A model generated the notes under the pieces. It was not told where the DNA came from and ran no database searches. It saw only the letters and a program-made list of their open reading frames with translations. Shown here piece by piece: positions 1 through 12,600 of a stretch of DNA of 64,000 nt. A program made the translations under genes and the position numbers. This DNA comes from Sisyra terminalis (lineage: Eukaryota; Arthropoda; Insecta; Neuroptera; Sisyridae), in the NCBI GenBank assembly GCA_958496175.1, contig OY292276.1, positions 59,905,080 to 59,969,079 of the forward strand, read 5' to 3'. Each line of letters opens with the position of its first letter. The first letter of the stretch is position 1.

Positions 1-680
1 AACCCGAAACTGCCTTTGGTTCGAAAATCATCCCTTATAGAACCAAGGTACAAGCAATTGTTGAAGAAGCCACGTTCGTCTCTCCCTCTTAGTGGAAAGT
101 GTTCATCCCTTACACGGCCTGTTCATCCCTTTAACGTGGTTTGTTTGGGGAAAAATTTGCACAGCATGTACAGAGGGACTTATACTTTCGTTTGGCATCC
201 TAAAAAAAAATTTTTTTATTTGACCATTTTCGTGAAAAATCAACGATGGTTAACCCACGGTTTTTTTTGACCAAAAAATTTTTTGCCTCGAAACCGAAAA
301 AAAATGTTATATCATCGTTCTAGACATTGTCACGAACCCGAAACTGCCTTTGGTTCGAAAATCATCCCTTATAGAACCAAGGTACAAGCAATTGTTGAAG
401 AAGCCACGTTCGTCTCTCCCTCTTAGTGGGAAGTGTTCATCCCTTACACGGCCTGTTCATCCCTTTAACGTGGTTTGTTTGGGGAAAAATTTGCACAGCA
501 TGTACAGAGGGACTTATACTTTCGTTTGGCATCCTAAAAAAAAATTTTTTTATTTGACCATTTTCGTGAAAAATCAACGATGGTTAACCCACGGTTTTTT
601 TTGACCAAAAAATTTTTTGCCTCGAAACCGAAAAAAAATGTTATATCATCGTTCTAGACATTGTCACGAACCCGAAACTG

Positions 681-716
681 CCTTTGGTTCGAAAATCATC
701 CCTTATAGAACCAAGG
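681..716. other. Inverted repeat CCTTTGGTT / AACCAAGG
   Basis: CCTTTGGTT at 681-689 can pair with AACCAAGG at 709-716, giving eight base pairs with one bulged T and a 19-base loop that contains the first TCATCCCTT element. Both arms are kept in essentially all monomers I compared; the exceptions seen are two TATATCCAAGG copies near 42829 and 58224. No function can be assigned from sequence. Confidence 0.55.
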
Positions 717-768
717 TACAAGCAATTGTTGAAGAAGCCACGTTCGTCTCTCCCTCTTAGTGGAAAGT

Positions 769-799
769 GTTCATCCCTTACACGGCCTGTTCATCCCTT
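769..799. repeat. 20-bp-spaced direct repeat GTTCATCCCTT
   Basis: GTTCATCCCTT occurs at 769-779 and again at 789-799 of the reference copy, exactly 20 bp apart, and a related ATCATCCCTT lies upstream at 695-704. The pair is retained in nearly every monomer across 64 kb; one exception is GTTCAACCCTT near 39206 and its duplicate near 54601. It is either a relic of how the monomer arose or a repeated protein-binding site. Confidence 0.7.
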
Positions 800-884
800 T
801 AACGTGGTTTGTTTGGGGAAAAATTTGCACAGCATGTACAGAGGGACTTATACTTTCGTTTGGCATCCTAAAAAAAAATTTTTT

Positions 885-886
885 TA
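885..886. other. Large A9T7 tract (reference copy, 870-885)
   Basis: In the reference monomer nine A residues are followed by seven T residues at 870-885, and the tract recurs in every monomer. Its length varies from A8T7 to A11T6 and A9T8 and is the most variable position in the array. Long AnTn tracts are known to be stiff and intrinsically curved and to disfavour nucleosome wrapping. Length variation in such a run is also the commonest sequencing error, so individual lengths should be treated cautiously. The start and end given mark only the right edge of the tract; read it as 870-885. Confidence 0.7.
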
Positions 887-939
887 TTTGACCATTTTCG
901 TGAAAAATCAACGATGGTTAACCCACGGTTTTTTTTGAC

Positions 940-953
940 CAAAAAATTTTTTG
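940..953. other. Perfect 14-bp palindrome CAAAAAATTTTTTG
   Basis: In type I monomers this A6T6 palindrome sits inside a wider inverted repeat made of CGGTTT (926-931) and AAACCG (959-964). Together they could form a hairpin with the palindrome in its 27-base loop, or act as a dyad binding site. In type II the palindrome becomes A5T7. From about 29.3 kb many copies have AAAAATCTTTTT. From about 37.0 kb many copies change CGGTTT to CGGATT, which breaks the outer stem. Confidence 0.7.
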
Positions 954-3900
954 CCTCGAAACCGAAAAAAAATGTTATATCATCGTTCTAGACATTGTCA
1001 CGAACCCGAAACTGCCTTTGGTTCGAAAATCATCCCTTATAGAACCAAGGTACAAGCAATTGTTGAAGAAGCCACGTTCGTCTCTCCCTCTTAGTGGAAA
1101 GTGTTCATCCCTTACACGGCCTGTTCATCCCTTTAACGTGGTTTGTTTGGGGAAAAATTTGCACAGCATGTACAGAGGGACTTATACTTTCGTTTGGCAT
1201 CCTAAAAAAAAATTTTTTTATTTGACCATTTTCGTGAAAAATCAACGATGGTTAACCCACGGTTTTTTTTGACCAAAAAATTTTTTGCCTCGAAACCGAA
1301 AAAAAATGTTATATCATCGTTCTAGACATTGTCACGAACCCGAAACTGCCTTTGGTTCGAAAATCATCCCTTATAGAACCAAGGTACAAGCAATTGTTGA
1401 AGAAGCCACGTTCGTCTCTCCCTCTTAGTGGAAAGTGTTCATCCCTTACACGGCCTGTTCATCCCTTTAACGTGGTTTGTTTGGGGAAAAATTTGCACAG
1501 CATGTACAGAGGGACTTATACTTTCGTTTGGCATCCTAAAAAAAAATTTTTTTATTTGACCATTTTCGTGAAAAATCAACGATGGTTAACCCACGGTTTT
1601 TTTTGACCAAAAAATTTTTTGCCTCGAAACCGAAAAAAAATGTTATATCATCGTTCTAGACATTGTCACGAACCCGAAACTGCCTTTGGTTCGAAAATCA
1701 TCCCTTATAGAACCAAGGTACAAGCAATTGTTGAAGAAGCCACGTTCGTCTCTCCCTCTTAGTGGAAAGTGTTCATCCCTTACACGGCCTGTTCATCCCT
1801 TTAACGTGGTTTGTTTGGGGAAAAATTTGCACAGCATGTACAGAGGGACTTATACTTTCGTTTGGCATCCTAAAAAAAAATTTTTTTATTTGACCATTTT
1901 CGTGAAAAATCAACGATGGTTAACCCACGGTTTTTTTTGACCAAAAAATTTTTTGCCTCGAAACCGAAAAAAAATGTTATATCATCGTTCTAGACATTGT
2001 CACGAACCCGAAACTGCCTTTGGTTCGAAAATCATCCCTTATAGAACCAAGGTACAAGCAATTGTTGAAGAAGCCACGTTCGTCTCTCCCTCTTAGTGGA
2101 AAGTGTTCATCCCTTACACGGCCTGTTCATCCCTTTAACGTGGTTTGTTTGGGGAAAAATTTGCACAGCATGTACAGAGGGACTTATACTTTCGTTTGGC
2201 ATCCTAAAAAAAAATTTTTTTATTTGACCATTTTCGTGAAAAATCAACGATGGTTAACCCACGGTTTTTTTTGACCAAAAAATTTTTTGCCTCGAAACCG
2301 AAAAAAAATGTTATATCATCGTTCTAGACATTGTCACGAACCCGAAACTGCCTTTGGTTCGAAAATCATCCCTTATAGAACCAAGGTACAAGCAATTGTT
2401 GAAGAAGCCACGTTCGTCTCTCCCTCTTAGTGGAAAGTGTTCATCCCTTACACGGCCTGTTCATCCCTTTAACGTGGTTTGTTTGGGGAAAAATTTGCAC
2501 AGCATGTACAGAGGGACTTATACTTTCGTTTGGCATCCTAAAAAAAAATTTTTTTATTTGACCATTTTCGTGAAAAATCAACGATGGTTAACCCACGGTT
2601 TTTTTTGACCAAAAAATTTTTTGCCTCGAAACCGAAAAAAAATGTTATATCATCGTTCTAGACATTGTCACGAACCCGAAACTGCCTTTGGTTCGAAAAT
2701 CATCCCTTATAGAACCAAGGTACAAGCAATTGTTGAAGAAGCCACGTTCGTCTCTCCCTCTTAGTGGAAAGTGTTCATCCCTTACACGGCCTGTTCATCC
2801 CTTTAACGTGGTTTGTTTGGGGAAAAATTTGCACAGCATGTACAGAGGGACTTATACTTTCGTTTGGCATCCTAAAAAAAAATTTTTTTATTTGACCATT
2901 TTCGTGAAAAATCAACGATGGTTAACCCACGGTTTTTTTTGACCAAAAAATTTTTTGCCTCGAAACCGAAAAAAAATGTTATATCATCGTTCTAGACATT
3001 GTCACGAACCCGAAACTGCCTTTGGTTCGAAAATCATCCCTTATAGAACCAAGGTACAAGCAATTGTTGAAGAAGCCACGTTCGTCTCTCCCTCTTAGTG
3101 GAAAGTGTTCATCCCTTACACGGCCTGTTCATCCCTTTAACGTGGTTTGTTTGGGGAAAAATTTGCACAGCATGTACAGAGGGACTTATACTTTCGTTTG
3201 GCATCCTAAAAAAAAATTTTTTTATTTGACCATTTTCGTGAAAAATCAACGATGGTTAACCCACGGTTTTTTTTGACCAAAAAATTTTTTGCCTCGAAAC
3301 CGAAAAAAAATGTTATATCATCGTTCTAGACATTGTCACGAACCCGAAACTGCCTTTGGTTCGAAAATCATCCCTTATAGAACCAAGGTACAAGCAATTG
3401 TTGAAGAAGCCACGTTCGTCTCTCCCTCTTAGTGGAAGTGTTCATCCCTTACACGGCCTGTTCATCCCTTTAACGTGGTTTGTTTGGGGAAAAATTTGCA
3501 CAGCATGTACAGAGGGACTTATACTTTCGTTTGGCATCCTAAAAAAAAATTTTTTTATTTGACCATTTTCGTGAAAAATCAACGATGGTTAACCCACGGT
3601 TTTTTTTGACCAAAAAATTTTTTGCCTCGAAACCGAAAAAAAATGTTATATCATCGTTCTAGACATTGTCACGAACCCGAAACTGCCTTTGGTTCGAAAA
3701 TCATCCCTTATAGAACCAAGGTACAAGCAATTGTTGAAGAAGCCACGTTCGTCTCTCCCTCTTAGTGGAAAGTGTTCATCCCTTACACGGCCTGTTCATC
3801 CCTTTAACGTGGTTTGTTTGGGGAAAAATTTGCACAGCATGTACAGAGGGACTTATACTTTCGTTTGGCATCCTAAAAAAAAATTTTTTTATTTGACCAT

Positions 3901-6693
3901 TTTCGTGAAAAATCAACGATGGTTAACCCACGGTTTTTTTTGACCAAAAAATTTTTTGCCTCGAAACCGAAAAAAAATGTTATATCATCGTTCTAGACAT
4001 TGTCACGAACCCGAAACTGCCTTTGGTTCGAAAATCATCCCTTATAGAACCAAGGTACAAGCAATTGTTGAAGAAGCCACGTTCGTCTCTCCCTCTTAGT
4101 GGAAAGTGTTCATCCCTTACACGGCCTGTTCATCCCTTTAACGTGGTTTGTTTGGGGAAAAATTTGCACAGCATGTACAGAGGGACTTATACTTTCGTTT
4201 GGCATCCTAAAAAAAAATTTTTTTATTTGACCATTTTCGTGAAAAATCAACGATGGTTAACCCACGGTTTTTTTTGACCAAAAAATTTTTTGCCTCGAAA
4301 CCGAAAAAAAATGTTATATCATCGTTCTAGACATTGTCACGAACCCGAAACTGCCTTTGGTTCGAAAATCATCCCTTATAGAACCAAGGTACAAGCAATT
4401 GTTGAAGAAGCCACGTTCGTCTCTCCCTCTTAGTGGAAAGTGTTCATCCCTTACACGGCCTGTTCATCCCTTTAACGTGGTTTGTTTGGGGAAAAATTTG
4501 CACAGCATGTACAGAGGGACTTATACTTTCGTTTGGCATCCTAAAAAAAAATTTTTTTATTTGACCATTTTCGTGAAAAATCAACGATGGTTAACCCACG
4601 GTTTTTTTTGACCAAAAAATTTTTTGCCTCGAAACCGAAAAAAAATGTTATATCATCGTTCTAGACATTGTCACGAACCCGAAACTGCCTTTGGTTCGAA
4701 AATCATCCCTTATAGAACCAAGGTACAAGCAATTGTTGAAGAAGCCACGTTCGTCTCTCCCTCTTAGTGGAAAGTGTTCATCCCTTACACGGCCTGTTCA
4801 TCCCTTTAACGTGGTTTGTTTGGGGAAAAATTTGCACAGCATGTACAGAGGGACTTATACTTTCGTTTGGCATCCTAAAAAAAAATTTTTTTATTTGACC
4901 ATTTTCGTGAAAAATCAACGATGGTTAACCCACGGTTTTTTTTGACCAAAAAATTTTTTGCCTCGAAACCGAAAAAAAATGTTATATCATCGTTCTAGAC
5001 ATTGTCACGAACCCGAAACTGCCTTTGGTTCGAAAATCATCCCTTATAGAACCAAGGTACAAGCAATTGTTGAAGAAGCCACGTTCGTCTCTCCCTCTTA
5101 GTGGAAAGTGTTCATCCCTTACACGGCCTGTTCATCCCTTTAACGTGGTTTGTTTGGGGAAAAATTTGCACAGCATGTACAGAGGGACTTATACTTTCGT
5201 TTGGCATCCTAAAAAAAAATTTTTTTATTTGACCATTTTCGTGAAAAATCAACGATGGTTAACCCACGGTTTTTTTTGACCAAAAAATTTTTTGCCTCGA
5301 AACCGAAAAAAAATGTTATATCATCGTTCTAGACATTGTCACGAACCCGAAACTGCCTTTGGTTCGAAAATCATCCCTTATAGAACCAAGGTACAAGCAA
5401 TTGTTGAAGAAGCCACGTTCGTCTCTCCCTCTTAGTGGAAAGTGTTCATCCCTTACACGGCCTGTTCATCCCTTTAACGTGGTTTGTTTGGGGAAAAATT
5501 TGCACAGCATGTACAGAGGGACTTATACTTTCGTTTGGCATCCTAAAAAAAAATTTTTTTATTTGACCATTTTCGTGAAAAATCAACGATGGTTAACCCA
5601 CGGTTTTTTTTGACCAAAAAATTTTTTGCCTCGAAACCGAAAAAAAATGTTATATCATCGTTCTAGACATTGTCACGAACCCGAAACTGCCTTTGGTTCG
5701 AAAATCATCCCTTATAGAACCAAGGTACAAGCAATTGTTGAAGAAGCCACGTTCGTCTCTCCCTCTTAGTGGAAAGTGTTCATCCCTTACACGGCCTGTT
5801 CATCCCTTTAACGTGGTTTGTTTGGGGAAAAATTTGCACAGCATGTACAGAGGGACTTATACTTTCGTTTGGCATCCTAAAAAAAAATTTTTTTATTTGA
5901 CCATTTTCGTGAAAAATCAACGATGGTTAACCCACGGTTTTTTTTGACCAAAAAATTTTTTGCCTCGAAACCGAAAAAAAATGTTATATCATCGTTCTAG
6001 ACATTGTCACGAACCCGAAACTGCCTTTGGTTCGAAAATCATCCCTTATAGAACCAAGGTACAAGCAATTGTTGAAGAAGCCACGTTCGTCTCTCCCTCT
6101 TAGTGGAAAGTGTTCATCCCTTACACGGCCTGTTCATCCCTTTAACGTGGTTTGTTTGGGGAAAAATTTGCACAGCATGTACAGAGGGACTTATACTTTC
6201 GTTTGGCATCCTAAAAAAAAATTTTTTTATTTGACCATTTTCGTGAAAAATCAACGATGGTTAACCCACGGTTTTTTTTGACCAAAAAATTTTTTGCCTC
6301 GAAACCGAAAAAAAATGTTATATCATCGTTCTAGACATTGTCACGAACCCGAAACTGCCTTTGGTTCGAAAATCATCCCTTATAGAACCAAGGTACAAGC
6401 AATTGTTGAAGAAGCCACGTTCGTCTCTCCCTCTTAGTGGAAAGTGTTCATCCCTTACACGGCCTGTTCATCCCTTTAACGTGGTTTGTTTGGGGAAAAA
6501 TTTGCACAGCATGTACAGAGGGACTTATACTTTCGTTTGGCATCCTAAAAAAAAATTTTTTTATTTGACCATTTTCGTGAAAAATCAACGATGGTTAACC
6601 CACGGTTTTTTTTGACCAAAAATTTTTTGCCTCGAAACCGAAAAAAAATGTTATATCATCGTTCTAGACATTGTCACGAACCCGAAACTGCCT

Positions 6694-9600
6694 TTGGTTC
6701 GAAAATCATCCCTTATAGAACCAAGGTACAAGCAATTGTTGAAGAAGCCACGTTCGTCTCTCCCTCTTAGTGGAAAGTGTTCATCCCTTACACGGCCTGT
6801 TCATCCCTTTAACGTGGTTTGTTTGGGGAAAAATTTGCACAGCATGTACAGAGGGACTTATACTTTCGTTTGGCATCCTAAAAAAAAATTTTTTTATTTG
6901 ACCATTTTCGTGAAAAATCAACGATGGTTAACCCACGGTTTTTTTTGACCAAAAAATTTTTTGCCTCGAAACCGAAAAAAAATGTTATATCATCGTTCTA
7001 GACATTGTCACGAACCCGAAACTGCCTTTGGTTCGAAAATCATCCCTTATAGAACCAAGGTACAAGCAATTGTTGAAGAAGCCACGTTCGTCTCTCCCTC
7101 TTAGTGGAAAGTGTTCATCCCTTACACGGCCTGTTCATCCCTTTAACGTGGTTTGTTTGGGGAAAAATTTGCACAGCATGTACAGAGGGACTTATACTTT
7201 CGTTTGGCATCCTAAAAAAAAATTTTTTTATTTGACCATTTTCGTGAAAAATCAACGATGGTTAACCCACGGTTTTTTTTGACCAAAAAATTTTTTGCCT
7301 CGAAACCGAAAAAAAATGTTATATCATCGTTCTAGACATTGTCACGAACCCGAAACTGCCTTTGGTTCGAAAATCATCCCTTATAGAACCAAGGTACAAG
7401 CAATTGTTGAAGAAGCCACGTTCGTCTCTCCCTCTTAGTGGAAAGTGTTCATCCCTTACACGGCCTGTTCATCCCTTTAACGTGGTTTGTTTGGGGAAAA
7501 ATTTGCACAGCATGTACAGAGGGACTTATACTTTCGTTTGGCATCCTAAAAAAAAATTTTTTTATTTGACCATTTTCGTGAAAAATCAACGATGGTTAAC
7601 CCACGGTTTTTTTTGACCAAAAAATTTTTTGCCTCGAAACCGAAAAAAAATGTTATATCATCGTTCTAGACATTGTCACGAACCCGAAACTGCCTTTGGT
7701 TCGAAAATCATCCCTTATAGAACCAAGGTACAAGCAATTGTTGAAGAAGCCACGTTCGTCTCTCCCTCTTAGTGGAAAGTGTTCATCCCTTACACGGCCT
7801 GTTCATCCCTTTAACGTGGTTTGTTTGGGAAAAATTTGCACAGCATGTACAGAGGGACTTATACTTTCGTTTGGCATCCTAAAAAAAAATTTTTTATTTG
7901 ACCATTTTCGTGAAAAATCAACGATGGTTAACCCACGGTTTTTTTGACCAAAAAATTTTTTGCCTCGAAACCGAAAAAAAATGTTATATCATCGTTCTAG
8001 ACATTGTCACGAACCCGAAACTGCCTTTGGTTCGAAAATCATCCCTTATAGAACCAAGGTACAAGCAATTGTTGAAGAAGCCACGTTCGTCTCTCCCTCT
8101 TAGTGGAAAGTGTTCATCCCTTACACGGCCTGTTCATCCCTTTAACGTGGTTTGTTTGGGGAAAAATTTGCACAGCATGTACAGAGGGACTTATACTTTC
8201 GTTTGGCATCCTAAAAAAAAATTTTTTTATTTGACCATTTTCGTGAAAAATCAACGATGGTTAACCCACGGTTTTTTTTGACCAAAAAATTTTTTGCCTC
8301 GAAACCGAAAAAAAATGTTATATCATCGTTCTAGACATTGTCACGAACCCGAAACTGCCTTTGGTTCGAAAATCATCCCTTATAGAACCAAGGTACAAGC
8401 AATTGTTGAAGAAGCCACGTTCGTCTCTCCCTCTTAGTGGAAAGTGTTCATCCCTTACACGGCCTGTTCATCCCTTTAACGTGGTTTGTTTGGGGAAAAA
8501 TTTGCACAGCATGTACAGAGGGACTTATACTTTCGTTTGGCATCCTAAAAAAAAATTTTTTATTTGACCATTTTCGTGAAAAATCAACGATGGTTAACCC
8601 ACGGTTTTTTTGACCAAAAAATTTTTTGCCTCGAAACCGAAAAAAAATGTTATATCATCGTTCTAGACATTGTCACGAACCCGAAACTGCCTTTGGTTCG
8701 AAAATCATCCCTTATAGAACCAAGGTACAAGCAATTGTTGAAGAAGCCACGTTCGTCTCTCCCTCTTAGTGGAAAGTGTTCATCCCTTACACGGCCTGTT
8801 CATCCCTTTAACGTGGTTTGTTTGGGGAAAAATTTGCACAGCATGTACAGAGGGACTTATACTTTCGTTTGGCATCCTAAAAAAAAATTTTTTTATTTGA
8901 CCATTTTCGTGAAAAATCAACGATGGTTAACCCACGGTTTTTTTTGACCAAAAAATTTTTTGCCTCGAAACCGAAAAAAAATGTTATATCATCGTTCTAG
9001 ACATTGTCACGAACCCGAAACTGCCTTTGGTTCGAAAATCATCCCTTATAGAACCAAGGTACAAGCAATTGTTGAAGAAGCCACGTTCGTCTCTCCCTCT
9101 TAGTGGAAAGTGTTCATCCCTTACACGGCCTGTTCATCCCTTTAACGTGGTTTGTTTGGGGAAAAATTTGCACAGCATGTACAGAGGGACTTATACTTTC
9201 GTTTGGCATCCTAAAAAAAATTTTTTTATTTGACCATTTTCGTGAAAAATCAACGATGGTTAACCCACGGTTTTTTTTGACCAAAAAATTTTTTGCCTCG
9301 AAACCGAAAAAAAATGTTATATCATCGTTCTAGACATTGTCACGAACCCGAAACTGCCTTTGGTTCGAAAATCATCCCTTATAGAACCAAGGTACAAGCA
9401 ATTGTTGAAGAAGCCACGTTCGTCTCTCCCTCTTAGTGGAAGTGTTCATCCCTTACACGGCCTGTTCATCCCTTTAACGTGGTTTGTTTGGGGAAAAATT
9501 TGCACAGCATGTACAGAGGGACTTATACTTTCGTTTGGCATCCTAAAAAAAATTTTTTTATTTGACCATTTTCGTGAAAAATCAACGATGGTTAACCCAC

Positions 9601-12600
9601 GGTTTTTTTTGACCAAAAAATTTTTTGCCTCGAAACCGAAAAAAATGTTATATCATCGTTCTAGACATTGTCACGAACCCGAAACTGCCTTTGGTTCGAA
9701 AATCATCCCTTATAGAACCAAGGTACAAGCAATTGTTGAAGAAGCCACGTTCGTCTCTCCCTCTTAGTGGAAAGTGTTCATCCCTTACACGGCCTGTTCA
9801 TCCCTTTAACGTGGTTTGTTTGGGGAAAAATTTGCACAGCATGTACAGAGGGACTTATACTTTCGTTTGGCATCCTAAAAAAAAATTTTTTTATTTGACC
9901 ATTTTCGTGAAAAATCAACGATGGTTAACCCACGGTTTTTTTTGACCAAAAAATTTTTTGCCTCGAAACCGAAAAAAAATGTTATATCATCGTTCTAGAC
10001 ATTGTCACGAACCCGAAACTGCCTTTGGTTCGAAAATCATCCCTTATAGAACCAAGGTACAAGCAATTGTTGAAGAAGCCACGTTCGTCTCTCCCTCTTA
10101 GTGGAAGTGTTCATCCCTTACACGGCCTGTTCATCCCTTTAACGTGGTTTGTTTGGGGAAAAATTTGCACAGCATGTACAGAGGGACTTATACTTTCGTT
10201 TGGCATCCTAAAAAAAAATTTTTTTATTTGACCATTTTCGTGAAAAATCAACGATGGTTAACCCACGGTTTTTTTTGACCAAAAAATTTTTTGCCTCGAA
10301 ACCGAAAAAAAATGTTATATCATCGTTCTAGACATTGTCACGAACCCGAAACTGCCTTTGGTTCGAAAATCATCCCTTATAGAACCAAGGTACAAGCAAT
10401 TGTTGAAGAAGCCACGTTCGTCTCTCCCTCTTAGTGGAAAGTGTTCATCCCTTACACGGCCTGTTCATCCCTTTAACGTGGTTTGTTTGGGGAAAAATTT
10501 GCACAGCATGTACAGAGGGACTTATACTTTCGTTTGGCATCCTAAAAAAAAATTTTTTTATTTGACCATTTTCGTGAAAAATCAACGATGGTTAACCCAC
10601 GGTTTTTTTTGACCAAAAAATTTTTTGCCTCGAAACCGAAAAAAAATGTTATATCATCGTTCTAGACATTGTCACGAACCCGAAACTGCCTTTGGTTCGA
10701 AAATCATCCCTTATAGAACCAAGGTACAAGCAATTGTTGAAGAAGCCACGTTCGTCTCTCCCTCTTAGTGGAAAGTGTTCATCCCTTACACGGCCTGTTC
10801 ATCCCTTTAACGTGGTTTGTTTGGGGAAAAATTTGCACAGCATGTACAGAGGGACTTATACTTTCGTTTGGCATCCTAAAAAAAAATTTTTTTATTTGAC
10901 CATTTTCGTGAAAAATCAACGATGGTTAACCCACGGTTTTTTTTGACCAAAAAATTTTTTGCCTCGAAACCGAAAAAAAATGTTATATCATCGTTCTAGA
11001 CATTGTCACGAACCCGAAACTGCCTTTGGTTCGAAAATCATCCCTTATAGAACCAAGGTACAAGCAATTGTTGAAGAAGCCACGTTCGTCTCTCCCTCTT
11101 AGTGGAAAGTGTTCATCCCTTACACGGCCTGTTCATCCCTTTAACGTGGTTTGTTTGGGGAAAAATTTGCACAGCATGTACAGAGGGACTTATACTTTCG
11201 TTTGGCATCCTAAAAAAAAATTTTTTATTTGACCATTTTCGTGAAAAATCAACGATGGTTAACCCACGGTTTTTTTTGACCAAAAAATTTTTTGCCTCGA
11301 AACCGAAAAAAAATGTTATATCATCGTTCTAGACATTGTCACGAACCCGAAACTGCCTTTGGTTCGAAAATCATCCCTTATAGAACCAAGGTACAAGCAA
11401 TTGTTGAAGAAGCCACGTTCGTCTCTCCCTCTTAGTGGAAAGTGTTCATCCCTTACACGGCCTGTTCATCCCTTTAACGTGGTTTGTTTGTGGGAAAAAT
11501 TTGCACAGCATGTACAGAGGGACTTATACTTTCGTTTGGCATCCTAAAAAAAAATTTTTTTATTTGACCATTTTCGTGAAAAATCAACGATGGTTAACCC
11601 ACGGTTTTTTTTGACCAAAAAATTTTTTGCCTCGAAACCGAAAAAAAATGTTATATCATCGTTCTAGACATTGTCACGAACCCGAAACTGCCTTTGGTTC
11701 GAAAATCATCCCTTATAGAACCAAGGTACAAGCAATTGTTGAAGAAGCCACGTTCGTCTCTCCCTCTTAGTGGAAAGTGTTCATCCCTTACACGGCCTGT
11801 TCATCCCTTTAACGTGGTTTGTTTGGGGAAAAATTTGCACAGCATGTACAGAGGGACTTATACTTTCGTTTGGCATCCTAAAAAAAAATTTTTTTATTTG
11901 ACCATTTTCGTGAAAAATCAACGATGTTAACCCACGGTTTTTTTTGACCAAAAAATTTTTTGCCTCGAAACCGAAAAAAAATGTTATATCATCGTTCTAG
12001 ACATTGTCACGAACCCGAAACTGCCTTTGGTTCGAAAATCATCCCTTATAGAACCAAGGTACAAGCAATTGTTGAAGAAGCCACGTTCGTCTCTCCCTCT
12101 TAGTGGAAAGTGTTCATCCCTTACACGGCCTGTTCATCCCTTTAACGTGGTTTGTTTGGGGAAAAATTTGCACAGCATGTACAGAGGGACTTATACTTTC
12201 GTTTGGCATCCTAAAAAAAAATTTTTTTATTTGACCATTTTCGTGAAAAATCAACGATGGTTAACCCACGGTTTTTTTTGACCAAAAAATTTTTTGCCTC
12301 GAAACCGAAAAAAAATGTTATATCATCGTTCTAGACATTGTCACGAACCCGAAACTGCCTTTGGTTCGAAAATCATCCCTTATAGAACCAAGGTACAAGC
12401 AATTGTTGAAGAAGCCACGTTCGTCTCTCCCTCTTAGTGGAAAGTGTTCATCCCTTACACGGCCTGTTCATCCCTTTAACGTGGTTTGTTTGGGGAAAAA
12501 TTTGCACAGCATGTACAGAGGGACTTATACTTTCGTTTGGCATCCTAAAAAAAAATTTTTTTATTTGACCATTTTCGTGAAAAATCAACGATGGTTAACC

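Larger units (their letters stand above)
684..1017 (+). repeat. Reference type I monomer (334 bp)
   Basis: This copy matches the commonest left-hand sequence and serves as a reference. The strand is the one given, since true orientation is unknown. The first half is mixed sequence with three TCATCCCTT elements. The second half is rich in A/T tracts: A5T3, A9T7, T8, A6T6 and A8. Five 6-bp palindromes each occur once per monomer: TTCGAA, CAATTG, TGTACA, GTTAAC and TCTAGA. The length is twice 167 bp, close to two chromatosomes. No half-to-half duplication is obvious, so it does not look like a simple dimer of a 167-bp unit. Confidence 0.9.
16..6693. repeat. Homogeneous type I block (20 monomers)
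   Basis: Twenty monomers repeat at exactly 334 bp except two of 333 bp. The only differences I see are a GGGAAG variant near 428, a one-base loss (TGGAAGTG) near 3436, and A5T6 in place of A6T6 near 6617. Diagnostic states are TTATAGAACC, GTGGAAAGTG, TTTGGGGAAAAA, A9T7 followed by ATTTGACC, GACC-A6T6-GCC and A8 before TGTTATATC. Such near-identity over 6.7 kb suggests very recent amplification or homogenisation. No higher-order periodicity can be resolved because the copies carry almost no markers. Confidence 0.93.

Noticed and set aside
870..900. CENP-B box
   Set aside because: Several TTCG sequences occur (for example CTTTCGTTTGGCATCC), but none matches the required TTCG-N4-A-NN-CGGG pattern on either strand. 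CCCGAAACTG also fails at the required T.
886..910. Plant W-box-like TTGACC and ACGTGG motifs
   Set aside because: These short motifs occur in each monomer but are expected by chance. With no gene nearby and no evidence on the host lineage, calling them regulatory sites is unsupported.
928..972. Rho-independent terminator (inverted repeat followed by T-run)
   Set aside because: The arms are short and AT-rich, the motif repeats about 191 times with no gene upstream, and the context is eukaryotic satellite rather than a bacterial operon.
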